From: Planctomycetota bacterium
GTDB taxonomy: Bacteria > Planctomycetota > Planctomycetia > Pirellulales > Lacipirellulaceae
Direction: 5' to 3'
DNA length: 64,000 nucleotides
Assembly: GCA_024278955.1 (NCBI GenBank)
Contig: JAJRSE010000139.1
Coordinates: forward strand, 1-64,000
Position 1 is the stretch's first letter. Each line of letters starts with the position of its first letter. Shown here in pieces: positions 44,301 to 52,037 of this stretch. The notes beneath the pieces are model-generated. The model worked only from the letters and a program-made list of their open reading frames with translations, searched no databases and was not told the origin of the DNA. A program made the translations under genes and the position numbers.

Positions 44301-44837
44301 ATTCATTTTCGCAATTTCTCCCTCGCGTTGGTTGTCTTTTCGGGCATTCCCGTTGCGGCGGCAGGGGGCATGATTGCTGTGGCGGTGATGGGGGTCGACA
44401 TGAACACCGCGATGTGGGTTGGCTTTATTGCGCTGTTTGGCTTAGCCGCCGACGATGGCATCGTCATGGCGACCTACATGCGTGAGACACTCCGACGCCG
44501 CAAGATCCAAAGCGTTCAAGATCTTCGAGACGCGATTTACGAAGCGGGCCTCAAACGGATCCGCCCCTGTGTGATGACTACCGTAACGACCATCGTCGCG
44601 CTGATTCCCGTCCTGATTTCGACGGGACGAGGGGCCGACGTAGCTCGAGCGATGGCCCTGCCGGTATTTGGCGGGATGCTGATCGAACCATTCACTACTT
44701 TTATCGTACCAACGCTGTACTGCGCTTACATGGAGTTCAAGATGCGCGTCGGACTACCAGATGAGTGCTGGACAGAAACGGAGGACCTCGATTGTTTGCA
44801 GGAGGCAAACGAACCAACTTCAACGTCTGCTGCTTAA
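41319..44837 (+). CDS. cusA: CusA/CzcA-type heavy-metal RND efflux pump
   Basis: This 1,172-residue inner-membrane proton antiporter drives the CusCBA tripartite system. It opens with RERLVVLVGMVVVFAYGVYA (TM1) and has VPLDAIPNVGENQV, as in HME-RND pumps. The proton-relay region GTMVDMGIIILENIYDH lies in TM4. A second repeat begins with TM7 near residue 610, and AADDGIVMATYMRETL sits in TM10. An insert of about 100 residues with two hydrophobic segments (LTAGFAFAALSAGLCFFVWG and ATVIAGGIGFLIGWWM) between the two halves makes it longer than E. coli CusA (1,047). Monovalent (Cu/Ag) versus divalent (Zn/Co/Ni) preference is not decided here. It is translationally coupled to cusB. Confidence 0.95.
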   Translation: MIRKILDFCIRERLVVLVGMVVVFAYGVYATKKVPLDAIPNVGENQVIVLVEWMGRSPKDMEDQITYPLSIALQAVPGAKSVRGKSMFGFSFVQVTFGDETDFYWARSRVAEQLTSVSNILPDGVTPVLAPDATALGQIYYYVLEPPPGMDLAELRSKQDFFIKYALQSVEGVAEVASIGGYVKQYQIEVDPDKLRYHNIPLAKVIRAVKESNIDVGAKTVEVSGMEFLVRGKGFIGSGKTEPETLKQIEDTVVLTRHGIPVRVRDLAQVQIGPSFRRGALDHNGKEAVGGVVVMRYRENPREVIERVEAKVRALESELDGIKIHAVYNRIDLIDETITTLTDALGHEILITIAIVVLFLLHIRASIIIAITLPMAVLMSFIGMKVYGVDANIMSLAGIVIAIGTMVDMGIIILENIYDHLSEWEAKGSPGGQKNRLVVIREAAAEVVPAVITAVTTTIVSFLPVFLLTGRDHRLFSPLAWTKTFALMSSLIVAVTVVPMLCRVFLKSSRTPRWASLTAGFAFAALSAGLCFFVWGDHIAANWVSVGLPFATVIAGGIGFLIGWWMSREKIRPMEENPASRFVLWLYAGRLKLALRRKVFMLSFPAIILVVGLGAWIGLPTVLKPVESLFSMLGADLNAVPGYVTAKHTFTGLETDDWIALDEGSWFYMPSLYPAASFSQAMEVLQTQDVMIKAIPEVKDVLGKIGRIESALDPAPAAMVETYIMLEPREKWREGMTEKKIWDEINSVATLLGITPASPLQPIEGRVVMLQSGIKAPMAVRIYGDTLEGLGKASLAVGERLKKLHHVNAGTVNPDIVMGKPYFEFEVDREEAARYGMTTMMVNEIVSAGLGGLDVTTTVEGRERYPIQIRFQRDIRERIDELGQVPVVTPTGDVVPLERLAQITTTWGPGAINSEDARLVAHVSFSPSGASGDLETVKSVMTALRAARESGELVFPEGNFELQAVGSFQNQIEANERLMWIVPTVVLINLFLHYIHFRNFSLALVVFSGIPVAAAGGMIAVAVMGVDMNTAMWVGFIALFGLAADDGIVMATYMRETLRRRKIQSVQDLRDAIYEAGLKRIRPCVMTTVTTIVALIPVLISTGRGADVARAMALPVFGGMLIEPFTTFIVPTLYCAYMEFKMRVGLPDECWTETEDLDCLQEANEPTSTSAA

Positions 44838-44908
44838 GTCAAGAAAAGTTGTTAGCGTCGTCCGCCGGGACGAAGCATTACTTGAAACGTTTTTTAAGGA
44901 GAGTGAAA

Positions 44909-45385
44909 ATGAAGTACCTAAGCACCCTTGCCGCAATAACTGTGATGATGACTGCCGCTCAGTTCGCTGCGGCTCAAGCGTCTCTCAACGCGGCGCAAGA
45001 GCAACAGCAACGCGATCAATTGCGAGCTGCCGTCCAAGAAATCTGTCCTGTCTCGGGTGGAAAGCTCGGTTCGATGGGTGAGCCGATCAAAGTCAAAGTC
45101 GGCGAGGAAACGGTTTTCATGTGCTGCAAAGGTTGTCTGAAACAAAAGATTAAACCAGAACACTGGGCTACCATTCATACAAATATCGCAAAGGCGCAAG
45201 GCATCTGCCCTGTGATGAAGAAAAGTCTCCCTAAGCAACCGAAGTGGACCTTCGTCGACGGACAAATTGTCTATATTTGTTGCCCTGGGTGCGACAAGAA
45301 AATCATCGCGAAGCCTCAACAATTCCTGCGCCAAATCGACCAGCTTTATATTACGGCACTCGATGCGAAAAAACAGGCTCGTTGA
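44909..45385 (+). CDS. Exported protein with two TRASH/YHS-like Cys modules
   Basis: From ATG 44909 (AAGGAG about 8 bases upstream) the 158 residues begin with a signal peptide (STLAAITVMMTAAQFAAAQ). Module 1 begins near residue 45: ICPVSGGKLGSMGEPIKVKV … VFMCCKGC. Module 2 begins near 99: ICPVMKKSL … IVYICCPGC, with the LGSMG part lost. The modules match those on the CusB C-terminus, so this looks like a free periplasmic version of the same metal-binding unit, possibly a chaperone feeding CusB. It lies 71 bases after cusA. Confidence 0.75.
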   Translation: MKYLSTLAAITVMMTAAQFAAAQASLNAAQEQQQRDQLRAAVQEICPVSGGKLGSMGEPIKVKVGEETVFMCCKGCLKQKIKPEHWATIHTNIAKAQGICPVMKKSLPKQPKWTFVDGQIVYICCPGCDKKIIAKPQQFLRQIDQLYITALDAKKQAR

Positions 45386-45540
45386 TTTGCCAGATCGAAA
45401 GTTGGAATTTGGACTGGGCAACTCGACCTACCAAGCAAGGTTCGAGTTGCCCCAGGCCAAATCCGAACAAGATGGGTTAGCGAGAGAGACGCGCAGCGTG
45501 CGCGTCTTCCAAAAGAAATGGATTTCTTAGGAGAAAAATT

Positions 45541-45873
45541 ATGCCATTAACAACGGTGTCAGCAAGAGGAGTTCATCTCATTCTCTTCTCTGCTTTGAGT
45601 TTGTCTCTCGTGGCGGGATGTCGTGGTGGGAAGTCCGATTATTCCTTCGCCTCGCCCCAGGCACCTACCACCTCCGTTGCGTCGGCCACGCTGCAATCGA
45701 ATGTGGTGCCAACACCCACGCAATCGGCGACAGCTGCCTATTCGCCTCCCGTAAGCAATTCTTATGCTCCGCCGATTCCCCCAAGTTACTCTCCGGCAAG
45801 TTACTCCGCACCAAGTTACTCCCCACCAAGCAAGTCCTCGGGAGGATGTTCCTCGGGATGCTGTGGAGGATAA
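45541..45873 (+). CDS. Pro/Ser/Tyr-rich lipoprotein with Cys-rich tail
   Basis: The 110 residues carry a lipoprotein signal (LFSALSLSLVAGC), then a low-complexity region with repeats of the type SYSPP / SYSAPSYSPP, and the end GGCSSGCCGG. AGGAG lies 7 bases upstream of the ATG. The extended spacer would hold a small thiol cluster away from the membrane. The terminal Cys cluster echoes the small lipoproteins at 38851 and 48245. Confidence 0.65.
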   Translation: MPLTTVSARGVHLILFSALSLSLVAGCRGGKSDYSFASPQAPTTSVASATLQSNVVPTPTQSATAAYSPPVSNSYAPPIPPSYSPASYSAPSYSPPSKSSGGCSSGCCGG

Positions 45874-45950
45874 TCCCTAGGAAAGTTGAAATGCTTTCTT
45901 TGCAAGCCGAATGCCACTTTTTGCGGCATCTTTGAAAGGACAGCCGTATC

Positions 45951-46559
45951 ATGCCCGTCAAGTACGATCGTTTAGCGTCACACTACGATAAGCGGTGGCG
46001 CCCATACATTGATGCCACGCTAGACGCGGTGTTTGAAGTCGTCGATTTCCAAGGCAACGAAACAGTACTCGATGTGCCTTGCGGAACCGGTGAGCTGGCG
46101 CAACGACTGCTTGTTGAATGGCCTGACCTACGCATAGCTGGGATCGACATTAGTAAGGGGATGCTAGCCCGAGCGAAGAAAAAGGATGTTGACAATCGTG
46201 TGCGTTGGGTAGAAGCCGATGTTACAGAAATTCCGAAGATCGGCCAAGGTTTTGACTGCGTTATTTGCGCGAACAGCTTCCATTACTTTCAAACTCCAAG
46301 CAAAGCACTGTCAGCGATTCACCAAGCACTTCGACCTGGCGGAAAGTTCATCCTTCTCGATTGGTGCGACGACTACTGGACTTGCAAAGTATGTAGTCTG
46401 TGGCTGCGATTAACTGACAAGGCTTTGCATCGAACGTACTCCTTAGAAGCGTGTGCCGATTTAATTGAGGAAAGCGGGTTCCAAATAGATCAAAGTCGTA
46501 GATTCCGTATCAATTTTCTTTGGGGGCTACTGCTGATCGAATGCCACCGAGCCGATTAA
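45951..46559 (+). CDS. Class I SAM-dependent methyltransferase
   Basis: The 202 residues show the Rossmann-type motif I VLDVPCGTGELAQRLL, motif II IAGIDISKGML, the acidic post-motif EADVTEIP, and motif IV FDCVICANSFHYF. This fold is shared by UbiE-like and many small-molecule methyltransferases. GAAAGGAC lies upstream of the ATG. It sits between a Cys lipoprotein and cusC, so methylation of a metal or metalloid is conceivable, but the multi-Cys pattern of ArsM is absent. Substrate is unknown. Confidence 0.8.
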   Translation: MPVKYDRLASHYDKRWRPYIDATLDAVFEVVDFQGNETVLDVPCGTGELAQRLLVEWPDLRIAGIDISKGMLARAKKKDVDNRVRWVEADVTEIPKIGQGFDCVICANSFHYFQTPSKALSAIHQALRPGGKFILLDWCDDYWTCKVCSLWLRLTDKALHRTYSLEACADLIEESGFQIDQSRRFRINFLWGLLLIECHRAD

Positions 46560-46726
46560 GGTTTGCCTAATCGAAACAGACGGAACTAGCCGGGCTCTCA
46601 TGCCGGTTTTAACGAGGTTTCGGGTTGTTCGGCATGATCGGCAGAATGGAATTTTTCCGATACTACTGAGCAGGGCCTTTGTTTATGTAGTCCGTGTAAT
46701 AGCAGCTGAGTCGAAGGAGGCCAAGG

Positions 46727-48184
46727 ATGGCCAAGCAAAATTTACTGGTATTCTCTGTGATAGCTGCAGTCGTCGTGACTGGTTGCCGAACATCGCAACA
46801 CATTCGTGATCCGGAGTACGCAAAAGTCGCTCGTGAGATCGGGCAAGCTTGGCATGCGTCGCAAACGGTGGTGATCACAACACCTCCCGTTTTCGAGGAT
46901 CTCGCCGGTCCTCACTCGGTCGAAGAGTACATCCAAGTCGCTTTGACGCAAAATCCGGGGATACAAGCAGCTCGCAAAAAAATGGAGTCACTCGCGCACC
47001 AAGTGCCTGTGGCTGCGAGTCTCCCCGACCCGATCCTCAATGTGACGGCACAACCCGAACCTGTTCAGACGGCTGCTGGCCAGCAAGAACTCATCGTCGC
47101 GGCCAATCAGAAGTTCTTGTTGTTCGGCAAGCTCGACTCACGGGCCAGTTTGGCAGAATCGCAAACCAACGTGGCGCGTGCCCAGTTAGCAGCAGTTGAG
47201 CTTGCGACCATTGCCAAAGTCAAACGAGCCTACTACGAACTCTATTTTCTTCAACAAGCGATCGCTGTCACCGGAGACGAGCAAAAGCTGCTCGTCGAAA
47301 TTCGTGAAGTGGCCAACACACGATACAAGGCTGGACAGACGAGCCAGCAAGATGTCCTGCGTGCCGACCTGGAAGTTTCCAACGTCGAAAACGACCTCAT
47401 CCGGCTTCGACAACAACTGACCAGCGGGCAGGCGCGTTTGGCGCGTCTGCTCCACATCGCACCTCAGACGCAAGTCGCTGCCCTGTTAAACCTTACGCAG
47501 AAACAAGCTCCTCGTGATCTGGAATTTTTGCAGCAGCAAGCCGTCAGCGCACGACCCGAACTCCACGCCCAGCTGGCAGCCGTTCGGCGCGATCGTAGCG
47601 CCGTTAACTTGGCGCGATTGGACTACAAACCCGATGTCACACTCGGACTTTCATGGATCGATGTTGCAGAAAACGGCATCAGCCCCGTCTCGAACGGTCG
47701 CGATTCGTTTCTGCTGAGTGCAGGCGTAAATCTTCCCATTTATCGCAAGCGGCTCGATAGCTCGGTACGTTCGGCAGAGGCCAAAGTTGTATCGACGGTG
47801 CGTGAGTACGACTCGCTTCGAGACGGAACCCTAGAAGAAGTTACCGACCTTTTTGCCCAGGCACGCAGTCAAGAAGACATGCTGCTGTTGTTCCACGACG
47901 ACATCCTTCCAAAGGCTCGCCAGACATTAGAAGTCTCGAACCAAGCCTACAACGTCGGCGAAGTCGACTTTCTGCAGTTGATCGACAACTGGCGACAGCT
48001 CCTGCGTTACGAAATCAACTATCGCCGCCTCGAAGCTTCTTTGAGGCAAACGCTGGCCGAATTGGAACGTGTTGTTGGCGGTATGCTCGACCAACCCGTG
48101 CCTGAAATGATTTCAGGGCCATTTGCCGAGCCTGAAGTCCTTCCAAGCGTGCCATCAGCCGAAGAAGCTGAAGAGCAAGAATAG
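46727..48184 (+). CDS. cusC: CusC-type outer-membrane efflux channel (TolC family lipoprotein)
   Basis: The 485 residues start after AAGGAGG. A lipoprotein signal (LLVFSVIAAVVVTGC) is followed by two TolC-type halves rich in long helices. The first half begins with SVEEYIQVALTQNPGIQAARKKM and SLPDPIL; the second has ARPELHAQLAAVRRDRSAV and KPDVTLGLSW. The channel completes the tripartite pump with CusB and CusA, whose genes lie 1.9 kb upstream, separated by three small genes. The C-terminal 30 residues are acidic. Confidence 0.9.
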   Translation: MAKQNLLVFSVIAAVVVTGCRTSQHIRDPEYAKVAREIGQAWHASQTVVITTPPVFEDLAGPHSVEEYIQVALTQNPGIQAARKKMESLAHQVPVAASLPDPILNVTAQPEPVQTAAGQQELIVAANQKFLLFGKLDSRASLAESQTNVARAQLAAVELATIAKVKRAYYELYFLQQAIAVTGDEQKLLVEIREVANTRYKAGQTSQQDVLRADLEVSNVENDLIRLRQQLTSGQARLARLLHIAPQTQVAALLNLTQKQAPRDLEFLQQQAVSARPELHAQLAAVRRDRSAVNLARLDYKPDVTLGLSWIDVAENGISPVSNGRDSFLLSAGVNLPIYRKRLDSSVRSAEAKVVSTVREYDSLRDGTLEEVTDLFAQARSQEDMLLLFHDDILPKARQTLEVSNQAYNVGEVDFLQLIDNWRQLLRYEINYRRLEASLRQTLAELERVVGGMLDQPVPEMISGPFAEPEVLPSVPSAEEAEEQE

Positions 48185-48244
48185 CTTCTTCCCCCGCCAA
48201 ATATCCCACCAATATTTAGATCCCGCAATCTAAAAGGGCTCACC

Positions 48245-48565
48245 ATGAAAAACTCAACAACGCATTTGTGTCTGCTCGCAGTAGCATTTCTTTTGTTTCT
48301 AGGAGGCTGTGCACCTGCCTACCAGAGCTACTCAGAGTGCCGCGTCAACTGTCGATATTGCCCGCCATGTCCCTTGCCGTACTCGCACAGCAGTGGCTGC
48401 CAGTGCCACTCTTGTGCCGCGTCAAAATACCTGAATCAAATGCCACAAAACGTCCTGAGTAGTTTTCCTGCCGACATGCAAGAGATCGCTCCTGCAGAGT
48501 CCAGCGAAAAAAAATCCGACTCCGAAGAATCCAAAACAGAGGAGTCTACCTCGCAGGAAAATTAA
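48245..48565 (+). CDS. Small Cys-rich lipoprotein
   Basis: The 106 residues have a lipoprotein signal (LLAVAFLLFLGGC), then a compact Cys block (SECRVNCRYCPPCPLPY, GCQCHSCAA; about 8 Cys within 35 residues) and a Ser/Glu-rich acidic tail. It follows cusC by 60 bases and is probably co-transcribed with it. A role in binding soft metal at the outer or inner membrane surface is inferred from Cys content and context. Confidence 0.65.
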   Translation: MKNSTTHLCLLAVAFLLFLGGCAPAYQSYSECRVNCRYCPPCPLPYSHSSGCQCHSCAASKYLNQMPQNVLSSFPADMQEIAPAESSEKKSDSEESKTEESTSQEN

Positions 48566-48837
48566 CATTGGAGCCAAATCCTACCACTTAGATGCTGCCC
48601 AACTCGGAAAGCTTCACCGATGTGCGAAAATGCACTCTTCTTCCGCAATAATTTTATTTTTCAGCAAATCCGTGTTGACGCGAACCTCAAGTCGGCGGTA
48701 AACGTAGAACGGCAGGTAGAACAAATACAAATATAGGTAATGAGTTGTTTTGATTGGTCTTGGTTCTTGGGAAGGTCGATGAAAGAAAAATGGAACTGAG
48801 GGCTCTGCCCTCAAAACTGAGCTATCGAAATCAAAAA

Positions 48838-49275
48838 ATGAATCAGACCGTCACCCACATCACGAAAATCTTGGCCCTGCTGGCAGTTCTGCTGCTCCCA
48901 GTGCAAAGCTCCATGGCAGCAACTTGCTGTTGCCAGCGTGCTGTAGGTCAATCGTGGCCTGAGCGTTCTACCGATTCGCCAGCAAGTTGTTGCAGTCAGC
49001 AAAGTTCAAGTCCCTGCTGCTGCCGTTCGAGTGGTTCTGACTCGGATTCGCAATCATGTTGTTGCCCCTCTGGATGTCGCTGCACAACTTCGCCTGATGC
49101 AGTTGCTTTTACTGCTGATTCGTCCTCCGAATTAGACCTTTCTGCCTGCGTGGCTCCATGTGCTTCGGCTAGCGTTTGCCAGAATAAGCAGCAATGCTTG
49201 CTGACAAGCGGAGACGTTTATAGCCAAGTCAGCGGATCTGAACTCTGCGTTCAGCTTTGCCGCTATCAACTCTGA
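48838..49275 (+). CDS. Exported Cys-rich protein, island family member 3
   Basis: From ATG 48838 the 145 residues begin with a signal peptide (THITKILALLAVLLLPVQSSMA). A very Cys-rich body follows (ATCCCQR, ASCCSQQ, SPCCCRSSG, QSCCCPSGCRCTT, SVCQNKQQCLL) and the protein ends SELCVQLCRYQL. Shared motifs with 33266-33706 and 38089-38619 are the L-A-V-x3-P-V-Q signal-peptide pattern and the C-x3-C-R-[FY]-x-L end. CC and CCC runs are typical of thiolate metal clusters. ATG 48790 is an alternative start that would place 16 residues before the signal. No ribosome-binding site is strong. Confidence 0.6.
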   Translation: MNQTVTHITKILALLAVLLLPVQSSMAATCCCQRAVGQSWPERSTDSPASCCSQQSSSPCCCRSSGSDSDSQSCCCPSGCRCTTSPDAVAFTADSSSELDLSACVAPCASASVCQNKQQCLLTSGDVYSQVSGSELCVQLCRYQL

Positions 49276-49436
49276 TTCTCTCCTTCCATGCGGGCTTGTG
49301 GCTCTGATGCCACGAGCCATTCTTTGAATTCCCGGCGAAGCGCTCCCCCCAGGATTCGTTCGTCGCATCATTCCGCGTTGGTTGCCATCATCATTTACCA
49401 GCATCGCGCAAGCGGTTTGCCTGGAAGGAGATATCA

Positions 49437-50201
49437 ATGATTCTACAAAGCTCATGCATCGTCGTGGATTGTCCCATTTGTGGCCGTCCCTTGGAAATGG
49501 AATCGTACTGTGTTGGGCAAGAGGTACACTGTGGCCATTGTCGTGGCGGATTGATCGCCTACGAGGCAGCGGATGGCTCGTTTGCCTCGAGGAACTCGAA
49601 TGGAAAGGATTCGCTGAGAAGAGCTGAGCAGCTATTGCGTGTTACGCATGGAACCAGCTCTTCCGCTTCAAGCCATTGCCGCCGACCGGGTTTGCCACAG
49701 GCTTCACGCTTGAACGACAAAAAACGTACGGGCCGTTTTTGCTGCACTTTGCCTCAAGACGAAGAGTGCAAACGCGATCCAGAGCCAACGGTTTTGTTGG
49801 TTGAGCATCGCGATGAGGTCTTCGCACGACTTGCCACCGACATGGCCGAATTTGGCATTCGCGTACTCCGTGCCAAATCGACGAATGAGGCGATGAAGCT
49901 CTACGATAAACAGAAGCCTACCTTGATTGTCGGCAACGTCGATTTGCCCGGTCAAAGCGGCTGGTTGATGGCTGCCAAGCTGCGTCTGTTCGACCGCGGC
50001 GTTTGCATCTGGCTTTATCAGCGTCAGCCTTCCAACTACGGCCAAGAGATTGCCACTTTCTTGGGTGTTGATGTGTTAGTTCCCTACCAAGGCGATTTAC
50101 TTAGCTTATCAGAGCGAGTTGTTGATCTGATGGACCACCGCAGTAAGTCGCCTGCTGGCGAAGACGGCAGCAACAGGAGTGAAGAATCGGCTGCTGCTTA
50201 A
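49437..50201 (+). CDS. Zinc-ribbon protein with degenerate receiver domain
   Basis: The 254 residues start after AAGGAGAT. The N-terminus holds a zinc-ribbon: CPICGRPLEMESYCVGQEVH and CGHC (C12, C15 and C32, C35). After a Ser/Arg-rich linker, residues about 118-240 resemble a response-regulator receiver: TVLLVEHRDEVFARLATDM … TNEAMKLYDKQKPTLIVGNV, then DLPGQSGWLMAAKL. The usual phospho-acceptor Asp before the DLPG turn is Asn (VGN), and the acidic pocket reads EHRDE. It is therefore probably a pseudo-receiver that does not accept phosphate in the normal way. There is no DNA-binding domain. It is the only signalling-like gene in the island. Confidence 0.65.
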   Translation: MILQSSCIVVDCPICGRPLEMESYCVGQEVHCGHCRGGLIAYEAADGSFASRNSNGKDSLRRAEQLLRVTHGTSSSASSHCRRPGLPQASRLNDKKRTGRFCCTLPQDEECKRDPEPTVLLVEHRDEVFARLATDMAEFGIRVLRAKSTNEAMKLYDKQKPTLIVGNVDLPGQSGWLMAAKLRLFDRGVCIWLYQRQPSNYGQEIATFLGVDVLVPYQGDLLSLSERVVDLMDHRSKSPAGEDGSNRSEESAAA

Positions 50202-50416
50202 GTTATTCTTGGTGAAAGCACTGCTGTCGGATGGCATTCCGTGGGAAAAACAAAAAGACTGTGAAGAATTGAACAAAAGTGTGCATCCAACGGGTGTACA
50301 ATTACACGTTCTGGCTGGAAATACTTACTCTGCCGTCAACCGTTTTGGCGGCAAGCAGGCTCGTCCAGTGGAGACACAACACTTCCGTTCCCGTTTTTCT
50401 AGAAAGGATGGTCAGT

Positions 50417-51052
50417 ATGACTATCGCACGATCTCAGGTTTTATTCTCCCTAGCAGTTGGCTTGACGCTAGGAGGCTTAAATGTCACGAGTGCTTTTGCA
50501 CAGGCCACAAAAGAGCCTCCTCATGCTGCTGAACATGGCGAACACGACCATGATGCCATGAAAGCTGAGCAGGAGATTAGCAAATCGCTAGCGGCTTTGT
50601 CTGATGCAGATCGCAAGCAGGCCGTGACACAACGTTTTTGCCCGATCATGGAGTATAGTCGACTCGGCGCAGACGGCGCGCCACTCAAAGTAACAATTGG
50701 TGGTACCTCGGTATTCGTTTGCTGCGAAGGATGTATTGAAGATGCCGAGGCAGACGGAAAAGCAACGTTGGCAAAGGTGTTGAAGCTGGCGAAAGCTTCA
50801 GCTGCTCTGGCAAAAATGCCCGCCAAAGAACGAGCCGCAGCAGAAGCTCAGAAGTATTGTGCGATTGCCAACAAGAATTTCCTCGGTTTGATGGGAGCAC
50901 CTATCAAGCTAGAATTGGACGGTGAGTCGGTCTACTTGTGTTGCAAAGGCTGCGTTGCCAAAGCCAAGGCCGATCCTGCAGGTACCCTGGCAAAGGCCAA
51001 GGCCCTAAAGAAGGCTGGCAAAGGCGATGGCCACGACGATCATGAACATTGA
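50417..51052 (+). CDS. Exported protein with two TRASH/YHS-like modules and His-rich ends
   Basis: From ATG 50417 (AAAGGATGG upstream) the 211 residues have a signal peptide (QVLFSLAVGLTLGGLNVTSAFAQ) and a His stretch (HAAEHGEHDHDA). Module 1 begins near residue 74: FCPIMEYSRLGADGAPLKVT … VFVCCEGC. Module 2 begins near 147: YCAIANKNFLGLMGAPIKLE … VYLCCKGC. The end is DGHDDHEH. Each module is preceded by a helix of the type L-x-x-A-D-R-x-x-A-x-x-Q, as in the CusB copies. This looks like a second periplasmic metal carrier of the set encoded at 40.7-41.1 kb and 44.9 kb. Confidence 0.75.
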   Translation: MTIARSQVLFSLAVGLTLGGLNVTSAFAQATKEPPHAAEHGEHDHDAMKAEQEISKSLAALSDADRKQAVTQRFCPIMEYSRLGADGAPLKVTIGGTSVFVCCEGCIEDAEADGKATLAKVLKLAKASAALAKMPAKERAAAEAQKYCAIANKNFLGLMGAPIKLELDGESVYLCCKGCVAKAKADPAGTLAKAKALKKAGKGDGHDDHEH

Positions 51053-51112
51053 GTTGAATGATTCGCTCAGTGTTCACCTTGTTACCTTGTCACGCTCGCG
51101 ATAGACGGCTAA

Positions 51113-51157
51113 CTGGGGCGGTCGGAGCCATGCTTCTTTGGTTCCGACCGTCCCCAG
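51113..51157. terminator. Strong hairpin after the TRASH-module gene
   Basis: CTGGGG-CGGTCGGA pairs with TCCGACCG-TCCCCAG around a loop containing ATGCTTCTTT, with one bulge. It lies 60 bases past the stop at 51052. No T-tract follows, so it could also be a repeat element; it probably still marks the end of the upstream transcript. Confidence 0.4.
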
Positions 51158-51233
51158 CCTAGCGATTGCTTGTCTTTCCTTGTCATCAGCTGTGTTTTTC
51201 TCGTGTTAGTGCCTCGCCAAAAGTGAGCCCTTG

Positions 51234-51791
51234 ATGGAAAACCTCATCGCTTTCCCAAAAGCTTGGGAATTCCACCCGATGTTGGTCCATTTTCCGATCG
51301 CCTTTCTATTGGGCGGCGCGGTCTTGATGTTGTGGACCATGCGACGGCCAAGCGAGATGCTACATCGAACGGTGGCAGGACTGTTGCTCGCTGGCGTCCT
51401 CTTTGGCTGGTTGGCTGCAGCGACTGGCGGGCTGGCTTACCTCACTGTGCCGGCGCACACCGAAGAAGGCCACGGGCTGATGCTCTGGCATCTTGGACTT
51501 GGGCTGGCGATGCTAGCTCTATTCACTTGGGTCTCCATTGCGCGCTGGCGAGGACGGGAGACCGCGGCTACCAAACAGCAGTTGGCTGTCACCTTAGTCG
51601 GAGCCGTGCTGTTGATGCTTACGGGCCATGTGGGCGGGTCGGTCGTCTTTCGCCACGGTGCCGGTGTCGATCCAGAAATCCTCTCCCGAGAAATCCGCGA
51701 AGGCCATTCGCACGCGAGCGGGCACTCAGATTCAAGCGAATCGAGTAGCGAACATCACAAGAGCAAATCGGATGCTCATCGTCACGATTGA
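51234..51791 (+). CDS. DUF2231-type four-helix membrane protein with His-rich tail
   Basis: The 185 residues open with EFHPMLVHFPIAFLLGG, the H-P-x-x-V-H-F-P motif of DUF2231, and have four hydrophobic helices (about 20-37, 48-72, 84-102, 117-134). The C-terminal 35 residues are rich in His and Ser (GHSHASGHSDSSESSSEHHK). DUF2231 proteins are often found beside c-type cytochromes and metal-resistance genes; biochemical function is not established. A cytochrome P460-like gene follows. ATG 51234 is used; a TTG codon precedes it. Confidence 0.75.
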   Translation: MENLIAFPKAWEFHPMLVHFPIAFLLGGAVLMLWTMRRPSEMLHRTVAGLLLAGVLFGWLAAATGGLAYLTVPAHTEEGHGLMLWHLGLGLAMLALFTWVSIARWRGRETAATKQQLAVTLVGAVLLMLTGHVGGSVVFRHGAGVDPEILSREIREGHSHASGHSDSSESSSEHHKSKSDAHRHD

Positions 51792-52037
51792 CGTTGATCG
51801 CAGTCAATAGGTGCCTATTCTGCGCTGTTTGTCCATTTGTTTTTTTCAAAACTCACGCATGTATTTTTAAGCCTTTGCTGAAGGAAGTGTTGCTTCCGAG
51901 CATCCAACAGCGCAAGATAGGTGCAGTTTTCGTCCCTCATTTGAATGTTCAAATGTTAGAGGCCTTTCAAGCACAGCAGCACGCCACAGAGAATTTGGAA
52001 AGCCTTTCGCTTCCCATTTGTTTCGGAGATTTTTTCC

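Noticed and set aside
44765..44908. Upstream extension of the TRASH-module protein into cusA
   Set aside because: It would place 48 residues before a clear signal peptide; AAGGAG supports the start at 44909.
45951..46559. Assignment of the methyltransferase as an arsenite methyltransferase
   Set aside because: The conserved Cys set of ArsM is not present; only the general class I fold is supported.
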